A stretch of DNA of 64,000 nucleotides from Paenibacillus sp. J2TS4 (GTDB lineage Bacteria > Bacillota > Bacilli > Paenibacillales > NBRC-103111). The notes beneath the pieces are model-generated. The model was given only the letters and a program-made list of their open reading frames with translations, searched no databases and had not been told where the DNA came from. Made by a program: the position numbers and the translations under genes. The stretch covers positions 1 through 64,000 of the forward strand of contig NZ_BOSH01000006.1 of the NCBI RefSeq assembly GCF_018403245.1. Direction: 5' to 3'. Below are positions 1 to 9,023 of the stretch, piece after piece (the first letter of the stretch is position 1; each line of letters opens with the position of its first letter).

Positions 1-196
1 CGTGCTTCGCCGCTCATTGTCGCCCCCCGCCTCGCGTTGTCGTTCGAGCGTCGGTACCCGCCGTGCCTCGCCGCCCGAGCCTCGGTTCCCGCGCCTCAGT
101 GCCTGCTTGCGTCGTCTCCTGCGCCGCATTGCCGCTCGTACGTCGGTTCCCGCGCCACAGTGCCTGCTTGCCGCGCTGCCCGCCTCGCCTACTTTA
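1..196. repeat. GC-rich degenerate tandem repeat tract
   Basis: A C/G-rich low-complexity tract. A 28-base phrase beginning cggttcccgcgcc and ending gtgcctgcttgc occurs near 83-110 and again near 144-171, a period of about 61 bases, with weaker echoes at 50-80. Open frames cross it in all three forward registers with Arg/Pro/Ala/Ser-rich products and no ribosome-binding site, as expected of stop-free GC-rich DNA rather than a gene. It may be the end of a repeat or of a GC-rich gene lying mostly outside the window. Confidence 0.55.
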
Positions 197-197
197 C

Positions 198-241
198 GCT
201 GACCCCCCCTTCAAAGTACTCCGAGGAGGAGGGGGATCAGC
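198..241. other. Long inverted repeat (C-run/G-run stem)
   Basis: The left arm is GCTGA followed by a run of seven C. The right arm is a G-rich run ending in GGGGGATCAGC, and the arms pair over about 14 positions around a short loop. There is no T-run after it. It sits between the GC-rich tract and the terminator at 260 and may belong to the 3' end of an upstream transcript. Confidence 0.5.
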
Positions 242-259
242 ATTATCGTATTCGGGAAG

Positions 260-295
260 GCGGGACCGGTTAATGGCCCGCTCTTCTGCTTTTTG
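260..295 (+). terminator. Probable rho-independent terminator
   Basis: The stem GCGGGACC pairs with GGCCCGC around a short loop and is followed by a pyrimidine-rich stretch ending in TTTTT. It most likely ends a transcript entering from the left, outside the window. Confidence 0.5.
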
Positions 296-348
296 AGGAA
301 TAAGGATTGTCAGCCTATCGAATATCGCCCATAATAGAGGTAGTCAAC

Positions 349-511
349 TATATGGCTGGCATTAAAGATTTCATAGCTCATGGAGTGGAGAAAGAAAGAA
401 GACACCAAGGTGAGTATTAGCTTTGTATTCCTGCCTTCGAAGGCTTTGGAAGCTTCGGAGGCCCGTTCCTTCGGAACGGAAGGAAAGCTTTCTTTAATGC
501 TGCTTATATAG
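349..511 (+). repeat. Dispersed palindromic repeat, copy 1 (upstream of nagB)
   Basis: The ends are inverted repeats: GCATTAAAGA at 359-368 pairs perfectly with TCTTTAATGC at 491-500. The interior shares several blocks, in the same order, with a second copy at 42661-42850: GTGGAGAAAGAAAGA, GCTTTGTATTCCT, GAAGCTTCGGAGGC and TTCCTTCGGAACGGAA. The two copies differ in their terminal stems, yet each stem pairs with itself. It encodes no protein. It is either a MITE-like element or a structured RNA element, ending about 65 bases before the nagB start. Confidence 0.7.
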
Positions 512-577
512 GTTAGACAGCTTAGTGTAACAAATAAGTCCGATTTAATGACTAATTCAAGGGAGGACAAACCAGTT

Positions 578-1357
578 ATGAGCTCAACGATTCAACCGAT
601 TCTATCCGAGGTCCGCGACCAATTGAAGGTCGAGGTCTATGCAAACCGTCAGGACATGGGGCATAGCGCAGGACAGGCCGCTGCCGGCAAAATAAAAGAG
701 CTTCTCGCCAAGCAGGAGAAGGTCCGGATGATTTTTGCCGCTGCCCCCTCGCAGAACGAATTTTTGGAAACGTTAACGAAAGATTCAGAGATTGATTGGT
801 CGCGGATCACTGCCTTTCATATGGACGAGTACATTGGTCTGGAGCGTAATGCTCCTCAGAGATTCAGCCAATTTCTGCAGGATCGTCTTTTTGACGTAGT
901 TAAACCGGGACAAGTGCATCTGATCGATAGCTCGAATTCCATTGAGGGAGAATGCAAGCGGTATGTGGAATTGCTGAGTGAGGCTCCTATCGATATAGTT
1001 TGTCTGGGAATCGGAGAGAACGGGCATATTGCGTTCAACGATCCGCCAGTAGCCGATTTTGAGGATCCGATGCTGATGAAGCCGGTGGAGCTGGACGATG
1101 CTTGCCGTCAGCAGCAGGTCAATGATGGCTGCTTCCCAGCCTTCGGCGATGTGCCTACTCATGCGCTCACGCTTACGATCCCGGCTATTATGTCCGGCCG
1201 TCATCTATTCTGTATGGTCCCGGGGCCGACCAAGCGCGACGCTGTTATGCACACGTTAAACGGTCCCATTGCAACGGAATGTCCCGCTTCTATTCTCCGT
1301 ACCCATGCGGACTGCACATTATATGTAGATACGGATTCTTATGAGGTGAAATCATGA
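578..1357 (+). CDS. nagB: Glucosamine-6-phosphate deaminase
   Basis: NagB converts glucosamine 6-phosphate to fructose 6-phosphate and ammonia in the cytosol, the last step of amino-sugar catabolism. The 259-residue length fits the family. Visible family motifs are FHMDEYIGL (active-site Asp region) and CLGIGENGHIAFNDPP. ATG 578 is chosen over an in-frame ATG at 548 because GGGAGG at 561-566 is correctly spaced only for 578. The stop overlaps the start of nagA by four bases (ATGA), indicating translational coupling. No GntR/NagR-type operator was recognised upstream; instead the gene follows dispersed repeat copy 1. The identification is firm. Confidence 0.95.
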   Translation: MSSTIQPILSEVRDQLKVEVYANRQDMGHSAGQAAAGKIKELLAKQEKVRMIFAAAPSQNEFLETLTKDSEIDWSRITAFHMDEYIGLERNAPQRFSQFLQDRLFDVVKPGQVHLIDSSNSIEGECKRYVELLSEAPIDIVCLGIGENGHIAFNDPPVADFEDPMLMKPVELDDACRQQQVNDGCFPAFGDVPTHALTLTIPAIMSGRHLFCMVPGPTKRDAVMHTLNGPIATECPASILRTHADCTLYVDTDSYEVKS

Positions 1358-2520
1358 GTGGAGAAGGGCAGATCGTTCTCGAAGGACTGCATTACGAAAC
1401 CGGGAAACCCGTCAGGGTGACGATTCGCGGAGAGAAGATTCAGCAGGTGGAGGAATCTGCACAAGAAGCAAAGGCCAACCTGCCCTGGATAGCTCCCGGC
1501 TTGGTCGACCTGCAAATTAACGGCTACTATGGCGTTGATTTTAACACGCTTCCGTTGACCAAAGAAGCGGTACAAAAGGTGACCCGTCAAATCGCTGAGC
1601 TGGGAGTAACCTCCTATTATCCTACGGTCATTACGAACAGTTCGGAAGATATCGAGCAGCTTGTCGGCATTATAGCGGACGCTTGCTCCTCGGATCCGTT
1701 GACTGGACAATGCATCGCCGGCATTCACATCGAAGGTCCGTTCATCTCTCCCGAGGACGGCGCAAGAGGAGCTCATGGAAAGCAGTTCGTGATGGCTCCG
1801 GATTGGGAGCTGTTCCTGAAATGGCAGCGGGCGGCAGATGGCCGAATCCGCATCATTACGCTTTCTCCGGAATGGGATAATGCCCCGGAGTTTATCGCCA
1901 AATGCAGTGCCAGCGGGGTAACGGTCTCCATCGGGCATACGTCCGCCACACCGGAGCAAATCCGGGCAGCCGTGGCCGCGGGCGCGCGAATGTCCACGCA
2001 TCTGGGCAACGGGGCGCAATTGATGCTTCCGCGCCATCCCAATTACATTTGGGAGCAGTTGGCCAGCGATGAGCTGAGTCCCTGTGCCATCGCCGATGGA
2101 TTCCATCTTCCCGAATCGGTGCTCAAAGTGTTTCTCAAGGCGAAGGCGGAGCAGTTGATTATCGTTAGTGACGCTGTATTTTTGAGCGGAATGGCTCCGG
2201 GAGAGTATGACACTCATATCGGAGGCAAAGTTGTGCTGACTCCGGAAGGACGGCTGCATACGGCGGCTAATCCGAATATATTGGCCGGCTCCGCGCAGAT
2301 GCTGCCGTTCAACATAGAACATCTGGTTCGTACGAAGCTGTGTACGGCCAATCAGGCGTGGGAAATGGCATCCACTCGTCCGGCAGCATTCATGGGAATG
2401 CCAGCGGCGCAAGGCTTGGCGGAAGGGGCCCCGGCGGATCTTGTGCTCTATACTTGGCAGGGAGATAAGCTGGACATCCACAACGTATTCAAGAACGGGA
2501 ATCAGATTCACTCGCACTAG
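1354..2520 (+). CDS. nagA: N-acetylglucosamine-6-phosphate deacetylase
   Basis: NagA removes the acetyl group from N-acetylglucosamine 6-phosphate, supplying glucosamine 6-phosphate to NagB. The 388-residue protein shows amidohydrolase-superfamily motifs: APGLVDLQINGYYGVDF near the N-terminus, the metal-binding HIEGPF, SIGHTSA, the substrate-binding STHLGNGAQ, and the catalytic Asp in IVSDAVFLSG. It overlaps nagB by four bases and forms a two-gene operon closed by the terminator at 2613. With nagB it provides the cytosolic end of GlcNAc use and may serve the uronate/hexosamine importer downstream. Confidence 0.95.
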   Translation: MSGEGQIVLEGLHYETGKPVRVTIRGEKIQQVEESAQEAKANLPWIAPGLVDLQINGYYGVDFNTLPLTKEAVQKVTRQIAELGVTSYYPTVITNSSEDIEQLVGIIADACSSDPLTGQCIAGIHIEGPFISPEDGARGAHGKQFVMAPDWELFLKWQRAADGRIRIITLSPEWDNAPEFIAKCSASGVTVSIGHTSATPEQIRAAVAAGARMSTHLGNGAQLMLPRHPNYIWEQLASDELSPCAIADGFHLPESVLKVFLKAKAEQLIIVSDAVFLSGMAPGEYDTHIGGKVVLTPEGRLHTAANPNILAGSAQMLPFNIEHLVRTKLCTANQAWEMASTRPAAFMGMPAAQGLAEGAPADLVLYTWQGDKLDIHNVFKNGNQIHSH

Positions 2521-2612
2521 AAGCAGTCGGATATAACGGCATTAGTCAAGAATGACTAAGGAAGACTGCAAACTATGATCTATATGGAAGATGCTAGACT
2601 ATCGCAGTACCA

Positions 2613-2642
2613 GGGTGGCCTTTTGATGGCCTCCCTTTTTTT
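2613..2642 (+). terminator. Terminator after nagBA
   Basis: GGGTGGCC pairs with GGCCTCCC (one mismatch) around a seven-base loop and is followed by seven T. The remaining gap to 2880 is AT-rich; it contains two GGAGG-like strings without usable start codons and no other recognisable feature. Confidence 0.8.
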
Positions 2643-2880
2643 CTTTGCCAAGGTGCTTCGTCTCCTGCAAAGAGCCTGTTTTCAAGCAAAATATTAAAAA
2701 CAGACAGTCCACCATTAAAATAGATCATGTACAACAAAGGAGGAATTATCCATAATTATAATAATTTAAATAACTATCCAGTTATAAGGAGGACCATCAA
2801 ATTTTAATCTCAAGTCCAAGCTTAGTTCGCCACGATTCATTAATTACCGATCATAAAATTTGGGGAATAGGGGGATTGCG

Positions 2881-5214
2881 ATGACGAAAAAAGGATTACC
2901 CATTGTATGGAGAGGCAGCGGTCGCCAAAGCGTATTCATAACGCTATTGTCTTCTTACATCATCATTCTTCTTATTCCGGTTATTATTGGAAGCGCTTTA
3001 TACCAAAGTGTGGAGAAGCTGATGGTGGACAATGCCAACCGGGCTAATCTGGGAATGCTGGAGCAAGTGAAGCAGGTCATGGATAACCGGCTCCGTGAAG
3101 TCGATTCGATCACTATGCAATTGGCTCTCAATCCGAAGCTGCTCTGGCTCCTGGGCAACGTTGGAGCCGATACCGTCAACGATCAAGTTAAGTTCTTGGA
3201 GTTTATGAAAGAAGTGAAAAACTTCAGAAATGTAAGCAGCTTCATTGAAGATTTTTTGATTTATTTCAAAGGTTCCGATACGATCCTTACGCCTCTTATG
3301 AAAACTAGCCCCGATGTTTATTTCAATAGAATCCGTTCGTATAACGATAAGGACTACGATTGGGTCATGGATGAACTTTTATCCGGATATCGCAATAAAA
3401 CTTATTTTCCGGTTACGCCGATTACCGATGTTGTCGATTCGAGGAAGGCTAATTACATTACTTATGTTCAATCACTCCCTCTGAACAGCTATTCTGACCC
3501 CGATGGATACTTGGTCATCTATATCAATGAACAGGAAATTAATCAACTGCTCAAGCAGGTGGAATGGGTCAATAACGGGGCGATCTATATTATGGATGAG
3601 AATCAGCAAATTCTGATGACGAACTCCAATGAATACGAAATCGACCCAGAAATTTATACCAGGCTGACTCAACAGAGTGATGACTACAATCTGCAAATCG
3701 GAGAGAAGATGCTGTCATATACGACCAGCGCAAAGAATGGCTGGAAATACGTGTCTATCGTTCCTAAAGGAATCGTGATGGAGCGGGTGAATGAAGTAAA
3801 GAACTGGGCGCTGACCATGCTGGTCGTCTGTCTGGTTGCCGGAGTGATCGTTTCTTACGTCATGGCCTACCGGAATTACAGTCCCATTCGGGAATTGATC
3901 CAGGCTATTGCCAAAGGAAAAGGGATTTATAAGGGCAACTTCGCCAATGAGTATGATTTTATCAAAAAGACGATCGTACACTCGCTCGACGAAGAAAAAA
4001 ATTTACGAAGAACATTGGAAGAGCATGCTCCTGTGCTGCAAGCGAACTTCTTGACCCGCTTAATCAAAGGACATGCGGAGATTGAAGCCGCCAAGGACAG
4101 CTCTCTTGAATTTATGGGGATTCATTTCAAGCATAATTTTTTCTATACCATTATTTTCGATATTGATGACTGCTCGTGCTTTATTAAAGGGGATACCGAA
4201 CGGGAATGGGCGCTTGTCCGTTTTATCCTCACCAATGTGTGCAGCGATTTATTGCAGGATGAGGGCTACATTGTAGAAATGGACCGTAACCGGCTGGCGG
4301 TGCTCGCCAGCATTCCCGAGGCCGACGAGGAGGCCAAGCTGCGCCGCAAGGAATTTACCCGTGAATTGAAGCAGGTCATCAAGGAACGGTTTCGCATCAA
4401 AACCACCGTGGCCGTCAGCTCCATTCAGCAAGGAATGGAAGAGATCGGAAGATGCTACCGGGAAGCGTTGATGGCCTTGGATTACCGAATTATCTACGGT
4501 GCGAATGAAGTGATTCATTATGAAGATATCGAGGACTTGGAGCAGCACTACTACCACTACCCGATGGAAGCGGAAGTTCAATTGATGAATTATGCGAAAA
4601 GCGGGGATTACGCCCATGCCGAGAAGCTGCTGGATCAAATCTATGAAGTCAATTTCCTGAACCATGGAATTACCCCGGAGATGGGAAGATGCCTGTTTTT
4701 TGATCTATTGAGTACGGTGCTTAAAGTGCTGAATGGAATGAATATCGATGACAAAAAGCTGTTCCCCGGATCGTCTGATCCGGCCAAAGCGATCTCCGAC
4801 TGCTCTACAGCGGAGGAGATGCTCGGCAAAACCAAGGAGCTTTATCGAGAAATATGCGCTCATGCCAAGGAAGAGAAGACCGATCGCAGTGAGCGTCTAT
4901 ATACTAATATTTCCCGCTACATAGAACAGAACAGCCTGGACGCCAACATCAGCTTGACGGCGATGGCCGAGCATTTTCAGATGACGCCGCAGTATTTGTC
5001 TTCCTTCTTTAAGAAATACAGCGGGGTAAACGTCTCGGACTATATTGCAACAGTGCGGATTCGCGAATCGAAAGCGCTGCTCGCTGACCGGACGCTGACC
5101 GTATCACAAATCGCTCAGAGGGTCGGGTATTCCAATGATGTCGGTTTTATTCGTTTTTTCAAAAAATATGAAGGCGTAACTCCCGGAAAATATCGGGAGA
5201 TGCTGGAACAATGA
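2881..5214 (+). CDS. Membrane-anchored AraC-family transcriptional regulator (YesS-like)
   Basis: This 777-residue protein has a membrane helix near residues 20-40, a long extracytoplasmic region of the Cache/sensor type, a second membrane helix near 305-325, a linker region, and a C-terminal AraC helix-turn-helix pair (around 680-775; MTPQYLSSFFKKYSGVNVSD and VGYSNDVGFIRFFKKYEG). This is the architecture of Bacillus YesS, which senses sugars outside the cell and activates neighbouring transport and hydrolase genes. ATG 2881 follows AGGGGG at 2869-2874; an in-frame TTG at 2860 lacks such a site. It directly precedes the sugar-binding lipoprotein and permeases, its likely targets. Function is inferred from architecture and position. 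Confidence 0.85.
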   Translation: MTKKGLPIVWRGSGRQSVFITLLSSYIIILLIPVIIGSALYQSVEKLMVDNANRANLGMLEQVKQVMDNRLREVDSITMQLALNPKLLWLLGNVGADTVNDQVKFLEFMKEVKNFRNVSSFIEDFLIYFKGSDTILTPLMKTSPDVYFNRIRSYNDKDYDWVMDELLSGYRNKTYFPVTPITDVVDSRKANYITYVQSLPLNSYSDPDGYLVIYINEQEINQLLKQVEWVNNGAIYIMDENQQILMTNSNEYEIDPEIYTRLTQQSDDYNLQIGEKMLSYTTSAKNGWKYVSIVPKGIVMERVNEVKNWALTMLVVCLVAGVIVSYVMAYRNYSPIRELIQAIAKGKGIYKGNFANEYDFIKKTIVHSLDEEKNLRRTLEEHAPVLQANFLTRLIKGHAEIEAAKDSSLEFMGIHFKHNFFYTIIFDIDDCSCFIKGDTEREWALVRFILTNVCSDLLQDEGYIVEMDRNRLAVLASIPEADEEAKLRRKEFTRELKQVIKERFRIKTTVAVSSIQQGMEEIGRCYREALMALDYRIIYGANEVIHYEDIEDLEQHYYHYPMEAEVQLMNYAKSGDYAHAEKLLDQIYEVNFLNHGITPEMGRCLFFDLLSTVLKVLNGMNIDDKKLFPGSSDPAKAISDCSTAEEMLGKTKELYREICAHAKEEKTDRSERLYTNISRYIEQNSLDANISLTAMAEHFQMTPQYLSSFFKKYSGVNVSDYIATVRIRESKALLADRTLTVSQIAQRVGYSNDVGFIRFFKKYEGVTPGKYREMLEQ

Positions 5215-5355
5215 AGAAAAGCTTTAATCCGGATAGTCATTATTAAAAACGGATTATGACGGATCTTAAAGGAGTATAGTTTAGCCGCGATATGTATGGT
5301 ATGCAGGGGAAAGGCCTTTCGCTATAGTTTGAATATGTCGCCAGTCAAGAGCGAT

Positions 5356-5369
5356 TGTAAGCGTTTCAA
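5356..5369 (+). promoter_or_regulatory. Candidate CcpA cre site
   Basis: TGTAAGCGTTTCAA matches the catabolite-responsive element consensus TGWAARCGYTWNCW at nearly every position, including the central CG. It lies 26 bases before the start of the solute-binding protein gene, where CcpA would block transcription when preferred sugars are present. Confidence 0.6.
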
Positions 5370-5394
5370 ACTAATGAAAAGGGAGGCCTGACAA

Positions 5395-7005
5395 ATGAAG
5401 AACAAGAGACAAAAAGCCGCTGCGGCTCTGATGTCCGTTACTCTGGCAGCCGGGTTAATCGCTGGATGCAGCAATACGGAGAAACCTCCGGCAGCTCAAC
5501 CGTCAGATTCTGGCGGGGCGCCGAAGGAGGTGCAATATCCGGAGAAGCTTTCTTATTGGGCAGGGATGGGGAATGCCGGTTCCGTCCTGAAAAGCTTCAA
5601 TGAAATGGGCGCTTATAAAGAGACGGAGAAAATTACCGGGACGAAGGTGGAATTCCAGCATCCCCCGTCAGGACAAGAAGCCGATCAATTTAACCTGATG
5701 CTCGCATCCGGCAAGCTGCCGGACATCATTGAATATAATTGGGCTTCAGTAGCCAAAGGGCCGGACAATGCGATCAAGGAAAAGCGAATTATCCGGTTGA
5801 ATGAGTTGATTGAAGAGCATGCTCCGAATCTGACCAAAATCTTGAATGAGCATGCGGAGTGGAAGAAATTGATTACGACGGACGACGGCAACATTTATGT
5901 ATTTCCGTTCATCCGCGGGCATGAGGAGCTGCTGACCTTCCATGGTCCGGTCATCCGTAAAGATTGGCTCGACAAGGTCAATTTACCGGTGCCCACAACA
6001 ATAGACGATTGGGAGAAAGCGCTGACCGCCTTCCGGGATCAGGATCCTAACGGCAATGGTCAGAAGGATGAGATCCCGTTCCTTCTAACGATGGGAGATA
6101 TTAATGTCGGTCATGCTTTTATCGGCGCCTGGGGGATTACAACCGAATTTTATCAGGATAACGGGCAGGTCAAGTATGGACCCATCCAACCGGAGTATAA
6201 GGAATTCTTAACCCTGATGAACCGGTGGTATACAGAGGGGCTGATTGATAAGGATTACGCAACGACAGACTCCAAGCTGAAGGATGCCAAAATGACCGGA
6301 GATCAATTGGGCTCCATAGTGACGTATAATGGAAGCGGTCTCGGCCGGTATACCAGCTTAATGATAGAATCCAATCCCGACTTCAAACTTGTAGGCACGA
6401 CCTATCCTGTTCTTAAAGAAGGGGATAAAGCATTGGGTCAAATGGATTTCCCTTTCACTGGAGTGGGAGCCGCCATTTCCGCGACAGCCAAAAATCCGGA
6501 GGAGCTGGTTAAATGGATGGACTTCCGGTACGGGGAGGAAGGGCATATGCTGTTTAACTTCGGGGTCGAGGGAGAAAGCTACGTCATGGAGAACGGTTAC
6601 CCGAAGTACACGGATCTGATCATGAATAATCCGGACAAATTGCCCGTTACCCAGGCGATGTCCAAATATTTTGTCGCTAGCTGGTCCGGACCGATTATTC
6701 AGGATGTTCGCTATCAGGAACAATATCTGTCGATGGATGCCCAGAAGGAAGCCATCAAAAACTGGATGGACGCTGATCATTCCAAGCTGCTGCCTCCGAT
6801 TACACGGACGGCGGACGAAAGCTCCAAGTATTCGTCTATCATGAACGATATCAATACCTACAAGACCGAGATGATTGATAAATTCATTATGGGTGCGGAG
6901 CCTCTTGATCGTTTTGACGATTTTGTAAATACGCTTAAAGGGATGGGTATCGAGGAAGCCATCCGGATTCAGCAGACGGCCTTTGAACGCTTCAATCAGA
7001 GATAG
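5395..7005 (+). CDS. Sugar ABC transporter substrate-binding lipoprotein (LplA/YtcQ-like)
   Basis: The 536-residue precursor begins with a lipoprotein signal: charged start MKNKRQK, hydrophobic stretch and lipobox LIAGC, so the mature protein is anchored at Cys25. The rest is a family 1 extracellular solute-binding protein of the large CUT1 subclass found beside LplB/YtcP permeases, which bind oligosaccharides. GGGAGG precedes the start. A cre-like site lies upstream and a strong stem-loop follows, so the mRNA for this protein may be more abundant than that of the permeases. The substrate is unknown; the GH88 enzyme at 9024 points to unsaturated uronate-containing oligosaccharides. Confidence 0.9.
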   Translation: MKNKRQKAAAALMSVTLAAGLIAGCSNTEKPPAAQPSDSGGAPKEVQYPEKLSYWAGMGNAGSVLKSFNEMGAYKETEKITGTKVEFQHPPSGQEADQFNLMLASGKLPDIIEYNWASVAKGPDNAIKEKRIIRLNELIEEHAPNLTKILNEHAEWKKLITTDDGNIYVFPFIRGHEELLTFHGPVIRKDWLDKVNLPVPTTIDDWEKALTAFRDQDPNGNGQKDEIPFLLTMGDINVGHAFIGAWGITTEFYQDNGQVKYGPIQPEYKEFLTLMNRWYTEGLIDKDYATTDSKLKDAKMTGDQLGSIVTYNGSGLGRYTSLMIESNPDFKLVGTTYPVLKEGDKALGQMDFPFTGVGAAISATAKNPEELVKWMDFRYGEEGHMLFNFGVEGESYVMENGYPKYTDLIMNNPDKLPVTQAMSKYFVASWSGPIIQDVRYQEQYLSMDAQKEAIKNWMDADHSKLLPPITRTADESSKYSSIMNDINTYKTEMIDKFIMGAEPLDRFDDFVNTLKGMGIEEAIRIQQTAFERFNQR

Positions 7006-7024
7006 TGATTGTACCGCTGTTTAT

Positions 7025-7054
7025 GTTCGTGTCGGGGAGCGTCCCGGCACGAAC
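7025..7054 (+). terminator. Intra-operon stem-loop
   Basis: GTTCGTG and CACGAAC pair perfectly, extended by CGGGGA against TCCCGG with one wobble and one bulge. Only a CT-rich stretch follows, so it is more likely an attenuator or mRNA-stabilising 3' stem for the binding-protein message than a full terminator. Confidence 0.6.
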
Positions 7055-7116
7055 CCTTTCTCGGATGACCGGATATTTCAAATACGTTCTGATTACAGCA
7101 AAAAGGGAGGCTGCGT

Positions 7117-8076
7117 ATGGCGGAAGTAGTTAAAGGAAAACCATCCGGAACAGTGAAGGATAAGACGCGTTTTCTTTATCGGGTCGTCCGCGACTTCAAG
7201 ATGAACAAGTACGTCTATTTGATGCTGCTTCCAGTAGTAGTCTACTATGCTGTCTTTCACTATGGCCCTATGTACGGAGTGCAAATTGCCTTTAAGGATT
7301 ACTCTCCGACACTTGGATTTTGGGGAAGCCCCTGGGTCGGTTTTAAATATTTTCAAGATTTCTTTAACAGCTTTTATTTTTGGAGATTGATTCGCAATAC
7401 AATATTGCTGAGTGTTTACGAGCTGGTTTTTGCTTTTCCGGCGCCGATTATTCTTGCCCTGCTGCTTAACGAAGTTCGCAACCGGCTGTTTAAACGCGCG
7501 GTACAAACGATTACTTATATCCCGCATTTCATCTCGATTGTCGTTATTGCCGGGATGATGGTTGACTTCTTGGCGCGCGACGGTTTGATCAATAACCTGC
7601 TGGCCTGGTTTGGAGCGGAAGCGATTCCGTATCTGCGGCAGCCTGAATGGTTCCGGACGATTTACATCAGCTCGGGAATATGGCAGGGAGTAGGCTGGGG
7701 GACCATTATCTATCTGGCGGCCATCTCCAATATCGATCCTTCTCTGTACGAAGCCGCGAGGGTCGATGGAGCCAATCGGTGGAGACAGACGATTCATATC
7801 ACGATTCCCGGCATGCTGCCCACCATTATTATTTTGCTTATTCTGCAAATGGGGAATCTGATGACTGTCGGAACTGAAAAAATATTGCTGCTGTACAATT
7901 CCGCCACTTATGAAACGGCCGATGTCATTGGCACCTTCGTTTACCGCAAGGGGCTTCTGGAATCCAATTACAGCTATAGTGCAGCGATCGGCTTGTTCAA
8001 CTCGATCATTAACTTTACATTACTGGTGCTTGCGAATACGATCAGCAAGCGAACGACGGAAACCAAATTGTGGTAG
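7117..8076 (+). CDS. CUT1 sugar ABC transporter permease (LplB/YteP-like)
   Basis: This 319-residue integral membrane protein has about six hydrophobic helices and a conserved EAA loop (YEAARVDGANRWRQTIHITI near residues 209-228) that contacts the ATPase. The N-terminal motif YYAVFHYGPMYGVQIAFKDY is typical of the LplB group. AAAGGGAGG precedes the start. It forms a heterodimer with the next gene and works with the upstream lipoprotein. No ATP-binding subunit is encoded nearby; such systems usually borrow a shared MsmX-type ATPase encoded elsewhere. Confidence 0.93.
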   Translation: MAEVVKGKPSGTVKDKTRFLYRVVRDFKMNKYVYLMLLPVVVYYAVFHYGPMYGVQIAFKDYSPTLGFWGSPWVGFKYFQDFFNSFYFWRLIRNTILLSVYELVFAFPAPIILALLLNEVRNRLFKRAVQTITYIPHFISIVVIAGMMVDFLARDGLINNLLAWFGAEAIPYLRQPEWFRTIYISSGIWQGVGWGTIIYLAAISNIDPSLYEAARVDGANRWRQTIHITIPGMLPTIIILLILQMGNLMTVGTEKILLLYNSATYETADVIGTFVYRKGLLESNYSYSAAIGLFNSIINFTLLVLANTISKRTTETKLW

Positions 8077-8088
8077 GAGGGATGCTTG

Positions 8089-8967
8089 ATGAATAAACCG
8101 ACGATAGCGGAACGGATCTTTGATTTCTTCAACTCGTTATTTATGATCATGCTGTGCCTCGCTACCTTGTATCCGTTCTTGTACGTGCTGATAGCTTCGT
8201 TAAGCGACCCGGCATGGGCAGTACAGCAGCGGGGGTTGATCTGGTTTCCCCATGGGTTCAATCTGGAAGCCTATAAGCTGGTTTTTGACAATCCTATGAT
8301 CAAAACCGGTTACATGAACACTCTGTTTATCGTTGTCGTCGGAACGGCTATTAACGTTTTTATGACGGCACTGGGGGCTTACGGACTCTCCCGGCAAAAT
8401 GTGATGTGGAAAAATCCGATAATGTTTTTCATCGTTTTTACGATGTTTTTCTCGGGAGGGCTGATTCCCACTTACTTGCTTGTTACTAATCTGGGCATGC
8501 TGGATACTTTATGGGCGCTCATAATTCCCGGTGCGGTCAGCGCATTCAATCTGATCATCATGAGAACCTCATTCCAGGGAATTCCCATCAGCCTGGAGGA
8601 ATCGGCCAAGTTGGACGGAGCCAATGATTTTACGGTGCTTTTCCGAATCGTCCTGCCGCTTTCCATGCCGGTTGTGGCCGTCATGATTTTGTTCTATGGA
8701 GTAGGGCATTGGAATTCCTGGTTTAGCGCCATGATCTATTTGAGGGACCGCGAATTATTTCCGCTCCAGCTTGTCCTAAGAGAGATTCTGATTACGAACA
8801 GTACGGACAGTATGATGACCAATGTCGGCGCTGTCGATAAAATGCCGATTGGCGAGACGATCAAGTATGCGACCATTATTGTTGCTACGATTCCGATCCT
8901 GCTTCTGTATCCGTTCCTGCAGAAGTATTTTGTCAAAGGAGTTATGATCGGGGCTATTAAGGAATAA
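8089..8967 (+). CDS. CUT1 sugar ABC transporter permease (LplC/YtcP-like)
   Basis: The second permease of the importer, 292 residues with about six membrane helices and an EAA loop (LEESAKLDGANDFTVLFRIV near residues 166-185). It ends in FLQKYFVKGVMIGAIKE, the usual C-terminus of LplC/YtcP proteins. ATG 8089 is preferred to TTG 8086 because GGAGGG at 8076-8081 is then well spaced. It begins 12 bases after the first permease stop and is co-transcribed with it. Confidence 0.93.
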   Translation: MNKPTIAERIFDFFNSLFMIMLCLATLYPFLYVLIASLSDPAWAVQQRGLIWFPHGFNLEAYKLVFDNPMIKTGYMNTLFIVVVGTAINVFMTALGAYGLSRQNVMWKNPIMFFIVFTMFFSGGLIPTYLLVTNLGMLDTLWALIIPGAVSAFNLIIMRTSFQGIPISLEESAKLDGANDFTVLFRIVLPLSMPVVAVMILFYGVGHWNSWFSAMIYLRDRELFPLQLVLREILITNSTDSMMTNVGAVDKMPIGETIKYATIIVATIPILLLYPFLQKYFVKGVMIGAIKE

Positions 8968-9023
8968 GACAATTTGGTAGAATGAGAAAGGAAAATATAT
9001 ATTGTAGAAGGTGTGATACAGGT

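Noticed and set aside
2..296. Three overlapping open frames at the left edge
   Set aside because: They run through a repetitive GC-rich tract, have no ribosome-binding sites and encode Pro/Arg/Ser-rich repeats.
1339..2517. 392-codon open frame antisense to nagA
   Set aside because: Complete overlap with nagA, which has all catalytic motifs; the product is Arg/His/Cys-rich without any family signature.
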